Shown: in pieces, positions 9,469 through 18,144 of the stretch
Layout of the letters: every line of letters starts with the position of its first letter
How positions within the stretch are numbered: the first letter of the stretch is position 1
Assembly (NCBI GenBank): GCA_032622095.1
Contig: CP136063.1
Location: forward strand, 14,241,814-14,305,813
Origin: Siphonodentalium dalli
Lineage: Eukaryota > Mollusca > Scaphopoda > Gadilida > Siphonodentaliidae
Direction of reading: 5' to 3'
Length of the DNA: 64,000 nucleotides
Notes under the pieces: generated by a model
Told to the model about the DNA's origin: nothing
Databases searched by the model: none
What the model saw: only the letters and a program-made list of their open reading frames with translations
Position numbers and translations under genes: made by a program

Positions 9469-11193
9469 CTATTCACAGTCACTTTCGTCCGAATTGTCAT
9501 CACTTTCGTCAGATGTGTCATTTGTTTCGTCCATGAACTTTTCTAGCAATGGTCTGTACTTTAATATTGACATTTTCACTGCATCACGATCTTCAAAACC
9601 ATTCTTAATATATTTCTCCACTTTATCCATGACACTGTTGTGCAGCGTACCATTGCGCAGCCACATATTCTTTATTATTGTCCAAGCATAAACATTCATA
9701 AATAGCCTCATGCCTTCAGTTTTAAGATCTGTACTTTTAAGGTCCTTGTCAGCTTGTACTTTTGCCTCTTTTTCTGTCGAGCCATTTTTAATATACGTTT
9801 CCACGTTATCACTCCATGCTTCTTGTGCTTTATCTCTACTCTCATCACACAAACTTTTGAAGTATTCATCTTCATTCGATTTAATTTTCTTATTCTGACT
9901 ATCATCCGTGTCCTCAGTTAATTTTCGTTTTAACTTATTTTCTTGACACCAGTTTTTTACGTGTCTCTGGACATCATGCTGATCTTCGAACAAAAGCCCA
10001 CAGTCATTGCAAGGGTACGACATGTCTTCTCGAATGCCTATGTTTTTATGGTTTTCTTTATTAATTTCATTGATCTCACCAGGTGTCCTTATGTCCTTAG
10101 TATAGCCATTATGTTGACCCTGGGGCACACTATAATTATATGTCATGCACTCCCGTTGACCAGGGAGATCTCTGTCATCATATTTCATCTCATTCCGTTG
10201 ATCCGGGCTATTGTTGTCATCACATTTCACCACATTCTGTTCATCTGGGTGCTCGCTGTCCTTATGGAGATTATATTTCATGCCATTCCATTCACCCATA
10301 TGTTGGTTCGTGTCCTCTTTTAGCACATTCTGTCGCAGCCGTAATGTGTCCGGGGTTGCGGCTTTTAAATCCACCAGTAGGTAACCGTACGGTTCACTCG
10401 TCGCTTCCGAAAACTCTCGCATCATACGTTGAGGGCATTCAGGATACATCTGTCTTGATAATGTTGAAATTAAACCCTTGTCAATTGGATTATTGAACAA
10501 TACCAAATATTGACAATTTCGTCGTTGCGTCGGATCCTTGTTGTAGTAGAAATTCTGGTTCAAACTTATCAAAGATAAGTTCAAATGGTGACTTCCTTCG
10601 GAATGTAAATCATTAACTCTCTGGTCTTTTGATGAAGTTTGCATCAAGTCATCGAGTACAACTAGATTTTTATACTGGGGGTTGATAAGAGAATCCAAGT
10701 TTGCTGGTATTCCCCGTATAAAGTTGACCTGAGGGGTGACGGTATACTTTATGTCATCATATAGGGGCTGCCAATATTTATAAAACCATATTATTCTGTC
10801 AGGTGCGGGTGATATTTTTGAGGCAGACTTTTGTAGCAAGGTTTTCACGAAGTACGTCTTCCCACTAGATGTCGGTCCACTTACACATGCCGTGAATGGA
10901 TGCTTGAAAATAAAATCTTCTTGGACATTGGCCATTGAATCATCAAAGCAGGATGTTATGTCGCTTCGTTGCTGTTTCCCCCGCTGGTGTTGTAGTATCT
11001 GGTGTTGCTGTAATGGCGGTTGTTGTGGCTGATGATGCTGCTGCCTGTTGCTGCTGCTGCTGTTTGTTGCTGCTGCTTGGTGGTGCTGCTGTGGGTGTCG
11101 GTTAACAAACTCAGTGTGCTTAGATTGTACATGTCTTATCAAATCATGGTTCCGCACATACTCACTAGAGCAAATTGAACACTGGTGCTTCAT
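9469..11193 (-). CDS. Zinc-finger/P-loop ATPase, viral packaging-ATPase-like (intact copy)
   Basis: 574 residues from an ATG 41 bases downstream of a TATAAA (11239-11234). Residues 5-26 form a C2H2 finger (C5, C8, H21, H26), followed by a Gln/His-rich linker (about 34-75). The ATPase core has Walker A GPTSSGKT (106-113), Walker B LVVLDD (177-182) and a polar LNQN strand (211-214), then a conserved-looking RQMYPECPQR and YGYLLVDLKAATPD. This order resembles A32/HerA-FtsK-type genome-packaging ATPases encoded by integrating invertebrate DNA elements. A second finger of C2HC type uses C395, C398, H411 and C416. Residues 460-482 and 522-543 repeat a VExYIKNG helix motif, and the tail is acidic. 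The role is presumably ATP-driven DNA packaging or segregation. This copy is open throughout. Confidence 0.7.
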   Translation of the reverse strand: MKHQCSICSSEYVRNHDLIRHVQSKHTEFVNRHPQQHHQAAATNSSSSNRQQHHQPQQPPLQQHQILQHQRGKQQRSDITSCFDDSMANVQEDFIFKHPFTACVSGPTSSGKTYFVKTLLQKSASKISPAPDRIIWFYKYWQPLYDDIKYTVTPQVNFIRGIPANLDSLINPQYKNLVVLDDLMQTSSKDQRVNDLHSEGSHHLNLSLISLNQNFYYNKDPTQRRNCQYLVLFNNPIDKGLISTLSRQMYPECPQRMMREFSEATSEPYGYLLVDLKAATPDTLRLRQNVLKEDTNQHMGEWNGMKYNLHKDSEHPDEQNVVKCDDNNSPDQRNEMKYDDRDLPGQRECMTYNYSVPQGQHNGYTKDIRTPGEINEINKENHKNIGIREDMSYPCNDCGLLFEDQHDVQRHVKNWCQENKLKRKLTEDTDDSQNKKIKSNEDEYFKSLCDESRDKAQEAWSDNVETYIKNGSTEKEAKVQADKDLKSTDLKTEGMRLFMNVYAWTIIKNMWLRNGTLHNSVMDKVEKYIKNGFEDRDAVKMSILKYRPLLEKFMDETNDTSDESDDNSDESDCE

Positions 11194-11233
11194 TTATACT
11201 TGACTAAAATATCTCGGGGGTATATGGCTTTCC

Positions 11234-11239
11234 TTTATA
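11234..11239 (-). promoter_or_regulatory. Candidate TATA box of the left ATPase gene
   Basis: TATAAA on the minus strand, 41 bases before the ATG at 11193. It is mirrored at 12735-12740 in the right arm. Spacing fits a TATA-driven transcript with a short leader. Confidence 0.4.
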
Positions 11240-11349
11240 CAAATGTTCCTTATAACCTCAAATCTGTCCTGTATTAACGGCGGCGGCGTTTGCCGACGGC
11301 GTTTTTTCCACCGGCCTTTCAATAGCCTTCGAAAATTTAGGTAAATTAC

Positions 11350-11571
11350 TCATTTTAGTTCAGTGAATATGTCGTTTGGAGTTTTCTTTTTAACTTTTCC
11401 AATGTTTGTCTTCTTCGCTCTTCCTCCTTTTATCTCTTTAACTTTTATCTTCTTAGATCCGGGTTTCCTTATAAGTTTTTCAGGTTTCACTTCAGTCTTG
11501 GGTAGGTACTTCGAGTCATCGTAGGGTACATATTTTTTAAGATCAAAGTCATAATAGTGCGGAGTCCCCAT
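11350..11571 (-). CDS. 73-residue basic protein (left copy)
   Basis: A lysine-rich small protein starting MGTPHYYDFDLKKYVPYDDS, with a basic middle rich in KPEK, KKIKVKEIK and GGRAKK and the end TPNDIFTELK. No known domain is recognised. The high positive charge suggests DNA binding or a minor structural role, by analogy with small basic virion proteins (inference). It lies immediately upstream of the ATPase gene on the same strand with about 156 bases between them. A TATATAAA lies 38 bases before its ATG. The other arm encodes an identical protein, which argues that it is a real gene or that the arms are very young. Confidence 0.6.
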   Translation of the reverse strand: MGTPHYYDFDLKKYVPYDDSKYLPKTEVKPEKLIRKPGSKKIKVKEIKGGRAKKTNIGKVKKKTPNDIFTELK

Positions 11572-11609
11572 TCCGGCTAAAGTTCAAAGTGTACTCTGAA
11601 GTAGTAATT

Positions 11610-11617
11610 TTTATATA
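11610..11617 (-). promoter_or_regulatory. Candidate TATA box of the 73-residue protein gene (left)
   Basis: TATATAAA on the minus strand, 38 bases before the ATG at 11571. It is mirrored at 12357-12364, so two divergent promoters face away from the palindrome centre. Confidence 0.5.
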
Positions 11618-11688
11618 CGCCAAAATACCATCCAAGACGTATACCCTTATAAACTGCGGGTCAGTCCTAGTAACGCGCACGTCAACGC

Positions 11689-11720
<32 letters not shown>

Positions 11721-11780
11721 ACGGCGTATGCGGCGGCGGCGTTTGCGGCGGCGTCTGTTGTTGTTGTAGTTGTTGTTGTT

Positions 11781-12193
11781 GATACAAATGTCATTGCAAT
11801 TATGAGTGATTTCCAATTGCACCACCCCCTCCTTCAACCAGACCAAACTCCGATACCAAATACCATATTTGCACCTCCTCCCTTAGGTTGGAAAGTTGGT
11901 ACCTCAAACGTTCGAACAGTTTGAAATGTCTAATCTAAATTTCCAACAGACGGATGGACATCATTTCAGACTATTATTGGTCTAAAAACTACAAATTTCA
12001 CACTAATAACATGTTGGAAAATCAGACAATGAAACAAGTTCAACCTACATGTGGTGTAAAATTCCAACTAATGTGCCGGGCATGACATTTTCAACTTATT
12101 GCTATCAAAGTTGAGGGTGGGGGCAGACATCCCAGCCCCCTGTCGCCACGTCCCTGTCGTCCTTGTATATAATGCAGGAAGTTCGAACATGTG
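11781..12193. repeat. Unique spacer at the palindrome centre, made of a dispersed repeat
   Basis: These 413 bases are not part of the inverted arms. They match, by eye and with gaps, the sequence at about 18915-19280: shared stretches include TTTGCACC followed by CCTCCC, GGTCTAAAAACTACAAATT, AATCA followed by A-rich sequence and TTCAACCTA, AGTTG followed by a G run, and CCCCTGTCG followed by CACGTCCCTGTC. There is no gene in it. It may be a repeat that inserted at the centre, or the original host junction of a head-to-head integration. Confidence 0.65.
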
Positions 12194-12356
12194 AACAACA
12201 ACAACTACAACAACAGACGCCGCCGAAAACGCCGCCGCCGCAAACGCCGCCGCCGCATACGCCGTCGCCGCCGCCGCCGCCGGCGGCGTTGACGTGCGCG
12301 TTACTAGGACTGACCCGCAGTTTATAAGGGTATACGTCTTGGATGGTATTTTGGCG

Positions 12357-12364
12357 TATATAAA
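12357..12364 (+). promoter_or_regulatory. Candidate TATA box of the 73-residue protein gene (right)
   Basis: TATATAAA ends 38 bases before the ATG at 12403. It is the mirror image of the left-arm site. Confidence 0.5.
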
Positions 12365-12402
12365 AATTACTACTTCAGAGTACACTTTGAACTTTAGCCG
12401 GA

Positions 12403-12624
12403 ATGGGGACTCCGCACTATTATGACTTTGATCTTAAAAAATATGTACCCTACGATGACTCGAAGTACCTACCCAAGACTGAAGTGAAACCTGAAAAACT
12501 TATAAGGAAACCCGGATCTAAGAAGATAAAAGTTAAAGAGATAAAAGGAGGAAGAGCGAAGAAGACAAACATTGGAAAAGTTAAAAAGAAAACTCCAAAC
12601 GACATATTCACTGAACTAAAATGA
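12403..12624 (+). CDS. 73-residue basic protein (right copy)
   Basis: Identical in sequence to the left-arm protein at 11350-11571: lysine-rich, no recognised domain, transcribed outward from the centre. The ATG is the first in the leader after the TATA box. It is followed after about 156 bases by the right-arm ATPase gene, which is interrupted. Identity of the two copies while the neighbouring ATPase has already acquired a stop shows that the arms separated recently or are kept alike by gene conversion. Confidence 0.6.
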   Translation: MGTPHYYDFDLKKYVPYDDSKYLPKTEVKPEKLIRKPGSKKIKVKEIKGGRAKKTNIGKVKKKTPNDIFTELK

Positions 12625-12734
12625 GTAATTTACCTAAATTTTCGAAGGCTATTGAAAGGCCGGTGGAAAAAACGCCGTCGGCAAACGCCGCCGCCGTTAA
12701 TACAGGACAGATTTGAGGTTATAAGGAACATTTG

Positions 12735-12740
12735 TATAAA
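12735..12740 (+). promoter_or_regulatory. Candidate TATA box of the right ATPase copy
   Basis: TATAAA, 41 bases before the ATG at 12781; mirror of 11239-11234. Confidence 0.4.
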
Positions 12741-12780
12741 GGAAAGCCATATACCCCCGAGATATTTTAGTCAAGTATAA

Positions 12781-14505
12781 ATGAAGCACCAGTGTTCAAT
12801 TTGCTCTAGTGAGTATGTGCGGAACCATGATTTGATAAGACATGTACAATCTAAGCACACTGAGTTTGTTAACCGACACCCACAGCAGCACCACCAAGCA
12901 GCAGCAACAAACAGCAGCAGCAGCAACAGGCAGCAGCATCATCAGCCACAACAACCGCCATTACAGCAACACCAGATACTACAACACCAGCGGGGGAAAC
13001 AGCAACGAAGCGACATAACATCCTGCTTTGATGATTCAATGGCCAATGTCCAAGAAGATTTTATTTTCAAGCATCCATTCACGGCATGTGTAAGTGGACC
13101 GACATCTAGTGGGAAGACGTACTTCGTGAAAACCTTGCTACAAAAGTCTGCCTCAAAAATATCACCCGCACCTGACAGAATAATATGGTTTTATAAATAT
13201 TAGCAGCCCCTATATGATGACATAAAGTATACCGTCACCCCTCAGGTCAACTTTATACGGGGAATACCAGCAAACTTGGATTCTCTTATCAACCCCCAGT
13301 ATAAAAATCTAGTTGTACTCGATGACTTGATGCAAACTTCATCAAAAGACCAGAGAGTTAATGATTTACATTCCGAAGGAAGTCACCATTTGAACTTATC
13401 TTTGATAAGTTTGAACCAGAATTTCTACTACAACAAGGATCCGACGCAACGACGAAATTGTCAATATTTGGTATTGTTCAATAATCCAATTGACAAGGGT
13501 TTAATTTCAACATTATCAAGACAGATGTATCCTGAATGCCCTCAACGTATGATGCGAGAGTTTTCGGAAGCGACGAGTGAACCGTACGGTTACCTACTGG
13601 TGGATTTAAAAGCCGCAACCCCGGACACATTACGGCTGCGACAGAATGTGCTAAAAGAGGACACGAACCAACATATGGGTGAATGGAATGGCATGAAATA
13701 TAATCTCCATAAGGACAGCGAGCACCCAGATGAACAGAATGTGGTGAAATGTGATGACAACAATAGCCCGGATCAACGGAATGAGATGAAATATGATGAC
13801 AGAGATCTCCCTGGTCAACGGGAGTGCATGACATATAATTATAGTGTGCCCCAGGGTCAACATAATGGCTATACTAAGGACATAAGGACACCTGGTGAGA
13901 TCAATGAAATTAATAAAGAAAACCATAAAAACATAGGCATTCGAGAAGACATGTCGTACCCTTGCAATGACTGTGGGCTTTTGTTCGAAGATCAGCATGA
14001 TGTCCAGAGACACGTAAAAAACTGGTGTCAAGAAAATAAGTTAAAACGAAAATTAACTGAGGACACGGATGATAGTCAGAATAAGAAAATTAAATCGAAT
14101 GAAGATGAATACTTCAAAAGTTTGTGTGATGAGAGTAGAGATAAAGCACAAGAAGCATGGAGTGATAACGTGGAAACGTATATGGAAAATGGCTCGACAG
14201 AAAAAGAGGCAAAAGTACAAGCTGACAAGGACCTTAAAAGTACAGATCTTAAAACTGAAGGCATGAGGCTATTTATGAATGTTTATGATTGGACAATAAT
14301 AAAGAATATGTGGCTGCGCAATGGTACGCTGCACAACAGTGTCATGGATAAAGTGGAGAAATATATTAAGAATGGTTTTGAAGATCGTGATGCAGTGAAA
14401 ATGTCAATATTAAAGTACAGACCATTGCTAGAAAAGTTCATGGACGAAACAAATGACACATCTGACGAAAGTGATGACAATTCGGACGAAAGTGACTGTG
14501 AATAG
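12781..14505 (+). pseudogene. Zinc-finger/P-loop ATPase, right copy, interrupted by one nonsense codon
   Basis: Same gene as 9469-11193, but codon 141 (13201-13203) is TAG where the left copy has a tryptophan codon. Translation would end after 140 residues, just beyond Walker A (106-113) and before Walker B. The rest of the frame stays open from 13204 to the stop at 14505, including the second finger and the duplicated helix motif. Four other residues differ from the left copy: I468M and K469E in the YIKNG motif, A503D, and otherwise the proteins match. A single recent nonsense change in an otherwise open copy suggests loss of constraint on one arm. Sequencing error is possible but unlikely at a plain substitution. 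Confidence 0.75.
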
Positions 14506-14512
14506 TTAATAT

Positions 14513-14518
14513 AATAAA
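14513..14518 (+). terminator. Poly(A) signal AATAAA for the right ATPase copy
   Basis: AATAAA 7 bases after the stop codon; mirror of 9461-9456. Confidence 0.55.
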
Positions 14519-14757
14519 TTGTACTATGTACTACTTGTCATGTTATTTTTCTCTTTTTTCCCTCGCTCACTTGCTTTTTTCAGTGGCGCTCACCACCGTA
14601 CCCCCATAGCTTTCCGATGAATGGAAACAAGCCATATTTTTGACTAAATCCTGAACCGCCGGCGGCAGCGCCGCCGCCAATTTCTTTGCATGCCATAGGA
14701 TTATGTAGTTGCCGCCGCCGCCGCCGGCGGCGGCGCGGCGTTGACATGCGCATTACG

Positions 14758-14788
<31 letters not shown>

Positions 14789-14899
14789 GCGGTGGCTGGT
14801 CGACTCGCATATATAAGAGAATGCATTGGCACAGGATAAAAAAAATCCCGACTTCCGACTGGATTTGATATAGCGGGTCACATTTATGACTAAATCCTG

Positions 14900-15165
14900 A
14901 ATTTTGTTTAATTTTTAAAGTTTTTTGAAATTTGTGAAATTTGTGAAATTTGTGAAATTTGTGAAGTTTTTGAAGTTTTTGAAAATTTTTGAAGTTTTTG
15001 AAGTTTTTCGAAATTTTTGAAATTTTGTAAGTTTTTGAAATTTTTGAAGTTTTTGAAGTTTTTGAAATTTTTGAAGTTTTTGAAATTTTTGAAATTTTTG
15101 AAATTTTTGAAATTTTTGAACTTTTTGAACTTTTTGAACTTTTTGAACTTTTTGAACTTTTCAAT
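14900..15165 (-). repeat. TTCAAAAA-type short tandem array, right arm
   Basis: Mirror of 8843-9085, a few units longer. The open frame 14580-15176 on the minus strand is only this repeat and the adjacent CGG clusters in translation. Confidence 0.8.
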
Positions 15166-15510
15166 GCGAGTGTCACTTTAACATTATCCCACAGTGTGCG
15201 CCATGCGTTACTTTAACATTCATCCATAGTGAGTGTCACTTTAATAATCATCCCCAGTGAGAGCCTAGTGTCCCTTTAAAATTAAAGACTGAAGCTACCC
15301 CACCGAGATCATCACGTGATATACATGTAGATACTATACCATTCATATGGAAAAGTCTGGATATAACCAGCGGGTCATGTCCGGACATGTCCAACCGGTA
15401 CAAGTAGACCAAAGGGTGGGCGGAGAATATAGGTCAAACACCAACGGTAGTACTGCAGAGAATGTAGGTCAAACTGTCTAGACTGCCCCCAAACAGGGTC
15501 GGTATCATCA

Positions 15511-15516
15511 AAAGTC
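15511..15516 (+). repeat. Right target-site duplication AAAGTC
   Basis: Direct repeat of 8488-8493, immediately outside the right tip GGTATCATCA. Confidence 0.7.
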
Positions 15517-15980
15517 ACATCAACAAGTATATTTGAAACAAACACACTTCTGTGTTCTTATAGTCATCTACGACGAGATTTCACATATGCATATCAAAAC
15601 CATAGTTAATTGAACATATATGTTACAACTACATTACCATGTGTTCAAATTTAATTTTGTGTGAACAATACCACAAGTCTAGAGTTACATATAGATCAAC
15701 ATGTAGTTAGTTTAATAATATATCAAAGTCCAATCAAAATAAGAGAAACATCGGAGAACGTCAAAGCATTGAAAAACAGATTTCAACTAAATATTTGAAT
15801 GATCACCGTTGTGTATTTATAAATCACTGTAACAGTAGTGTTTGCATAACCAGGTCCTGGTACGTATGTCACAAATCAAATATATAATCGATTTGAAATG
15901 TGTTAAAAACGAATATAAACTGACGGGACACACTATGTGTATATATCTCACCATGTATATCTTAATTATGACATTAGACC
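15517..15980. other. AT-rich spacer right of the palindromic element
   Basis: No gene, repeat or RNA was recognised. Confidence 0.35.
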
Positions 15981-16112
15981 AGTTGGCCAACTTTTCTGTT
16001 GAAAAATTACAGGATGCTACGCAGCTCGCATGCGTCGAGCTGCGTACAATATATGGGCCAGCTCACTGGCATGGAACAAATCTTAATTGTTCCATGGGTC
16101 TCCCGGACCCAT
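15981..16112. other. Chain of perfect stem-loops
   Basis: Five inverted repeats follow one another. They are AGTTGGCCAACT (15981-15992), an 11-bp stem TACGCAGCTCG (16018-16028) with 16036-16046, GCCAG (16057-16061) with 16066-16070, a 9-bp stem ATGGAACAA (16071-16079) with 16087-16095, and a 7-bp stem ATGGGTC (16094-16100) with 16106-16112. Stems are perfect with loops of 0-7 bases. They lie inside a 92-codon open frame (15842-16120) that has no recognisable domain. No RNA family is recognised. Confidence 0.6.
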
Positions 16113-17619
16113 TACTATAGAACTTAAGTATTGTCATCACAAACTTTTGTGAGGGACACAGATGGGTCGATTACATCTTGTAATGACGCGTTCACATGGC
16201 GACCAATAAAATATTAGGTTCGGTTCATGTGATTTGATTGACCTATGAAAACAAAATGTACACCAGAAACACTTATTTGAGGTAATAGGTTTGTATTGTT
16301 CAAGAACAATACACATTGGTTATTGAACGTTTCAATTCTTCTGTATTTTGCTGTATTTCGCACAAATAAGCCATTGGATGTGCAATAAATTGATTTTACT
16401 GAATTGTTACAAATTTATTTCACCACTGCCCAAACTTTTGCATGATTTTTCTACATTCGTTATGTGATTTACCAAAGAAATATCGTGCTGCCATAAATAT
16501 GGAAGTGAAATGTAATACATATATGGAACAATACCAATAATAGTGTTTAGTTTGATCACATCTAGTTTTCAATTTGAATATAACAAACACAAGTATGATG
16601 ATATATGATATAGATAATACATATATGTAATATAAAATATATGATTGTAACTAGAGGATTAGCGATTTGACGTCATATGTTTGTTAACACGAAAATCCGA
16701 AACGGTTAACACATGATCGATTTCGGTTATCTCCAGATATATTGATGTTGTGAGTATTATACATCAGTCTGTCCGCATGTTACTTACATTTAGCATAGCA
16801 TTGCATATTTCACCATATTTTCTTTTTATAACCCCACGACAGCAGGTTTAATTTGCTTTAAAAAAACCCACGCAGAACCATGTGCCAAACTGACGAAAGT
16901 TCTGCCAAACACATGTCCGAATACAAGTTGTAGTCTGAGCCCGGTAAAGGTGCAGTTGGGAATTTCAATTTTTTTGATAGCCCTTATGTGGAATGACACG
17001 TTAACAATGCTTGTTAATCCCACCTTGATTTTCAATAAGAACAGGTTACACCACATGCTTCGTTTAATCCCACATCGATTCCAATGCTAACTGGACTTGC
17101 ATGTACACAATTAACACACTTTTCATAATGCAGAATCGCCCAATGTAGTCCCAATTTCAGAGTGTAGTCCTGTAGAACTTTTCTCAATATGCTATTATCA
17201 ATTCACGATATTCAAACATGCACATAGAAATAAATAGTTTGAACACATTTAGTTTTCAGTTCAAAGATCGCTTAGATAACATATATTTATGATGAGTATA
17301 ACAAGCCTCCAAAATTAATTAAACATGACCAACAATGGCATATTAGGACTAGACTGTGCGATTACATAATACATGAATGACATTTGGCAGTTGTATACAT
17401 ATATTTGAACATTGTGTTAATTGTATAATACAATTACATTGACCGAATAAAGTATATCCCCAAATTTCAAATGTGAATCCTGCTAACACAAAACATTTAC
17501 ACGCCAGATTTTAGGATGATTCATTCATCTCTTAAGATACCAGGAACACTTATATCAGCTTATCTCCGGTGTAAATGAATAATATAGAAACATAAATATG
17601 TAACGCATATACCAATGGG
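16113..17619. other. Non-coding AT-rich DNA
   Basis: The only sizeable frame (16826-17056, minus, 76 codons) has no recognisable domain and looks like part of a dispersed repeat. Several short dyads and AT runs are present. No RNA gene was recognised. Confidence 0.35.
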
Positions 17620-18144
17620 TTAAAGATGGATTATCTCTTTAAATAACAAATTTTAAATAGTTGCGTGGGTATAAAATAATAGATATGAACTGATGACCCA
17701 TGTCCGGAAAAGCTTCTATCAACTAATATTGATTTTATTTCGAATATCAAATCGGGACCGTTTATGTTACTATTTTTAGAACCGACAATTCGGATGATAC
17801 CGTATTGCGATACAGAGCACTGGGCTGTTCCTATGGTTACGCAACGGATATCAAATGTCACAGCTTGGTTGTTTGTATTGTTTAGTTCCACTGATATAAG
17901 CGACAATAAGTATGATTAACGTTTATTTGTGACAAAATTGTTGAATAAAATTTCTGGTCTCTGTTAACAGTAACCACTATTGTTCGTTAGCTGAACAAAC
18001 ACCTTTTTAGACCGGAAAAATTCGAAATAAAATTATTGTTAATTGATAGAAGCATTTCCGGACAGGAGTCTTCGATTCAAATCTAATATTTTAAACCCTG
18101 GTAACTATATACTACATGTTTACAAAGAGATAATCCACCTTTAA
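17620..18144 (+). mobile_element. MITE with TTAA flanks and long imperfect terminal inverted repeats (copy 2)
   Basis: TTAA at 17620-17623 and at 18141-18144 bound a 525-bp unit. The tips read TTAAAGATGGATTATCTCTTT on the left and, on the complement of the right end, TTAAAGGTGGATTATCTCTTT. Further in, both ends share TGTCCGGAAA, GCTTCTATCAA and TTTTATTTCGAAT. It is homologous to copy 1 at 6928-7433 but inverted relative to it. The 91-codon frame 17631-17906 is internal filler with no transposase motif. TTAA duplication points to mobilisation by a piggyBac-like enzyme encoded elsewhere. Confidence 0.8.

Larger units (their letters stand above)
8494..11780 (+). repeat. Left inverted arm
   Basis: It matches the complement of 12194-15510 from tip to centre. 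The inner boundary is set where the shared TTGTAGTTGTTGTTGTT run ends near 11780. Arm length is 3,287 bp versus 3,317 bp for the right arm. The length difference lies mainly in the TTCAAAAA-type and CGG simple repeats, as expected from slippage after the arms formed. Confidence 0.8.
8494..15510. mobile_element. Palindromic virus-like element with genes inside ~3.3-kb inverted arms
   Basis: The tips are TGATGATACCGACCCTG at 8494 and its exact complement ending at 15510, flanked by AAAGTC on both sides. The left arm (8494-11780) and right arm (12194-15510) are near-identical inverted copies. Each carries a 73-codon basic-protein gene and a 574-codon zinc-finger/P-loop ATPase gene transcribed from the centre outward. 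The whole is 7,017 bp. The 6-bp target duplication and the packaging-ATPase-like gene suggest kinship with Polinton/adintovirus-like integrating DNA elements. No integrase, DNA polymerase, protease or capsid gene was found, so it is likely non-autonomous or a rearranged head-to-head derivative. The exact family is inferred, not proven. Confidence 0.75.
12194..15510 (-). repeat. Right inverted arm
   Basis: Inverted counterpart of 8494-11780. The ATPase reading frames of the two arms differ by only a few substitutions plus one nonsense codon; the 73-residue protein is identical. Most length difference is in simple repeats. Confidence 0.8.

Noticed and set aside
9943-10496. Frames of 118-126 codons opposite the ATPase gene (also 13478-14031)
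   Set aside because: They are shadows of the ATPase gene on the other strand, with no domain.
11549-11924. Ala/Val-rich frames around the palindrome centre (also 12068-12385)
   Set aside because: They are translations of GCC and GTT triplet repeats.
8494-15510. Interpretation of the palindromic region as an ordinary inverted gene duplication of the host
   Set aside because: Exact complementary tips, the 6-bp direct repeat and the virus-like ATPase fit an integrated element better, though an assembly artefact still needs exclusion.
15842-16120. 92-codon frame over the hairpin chain
   Set aside because: No domain; the hairpins explain the composition of its second half.
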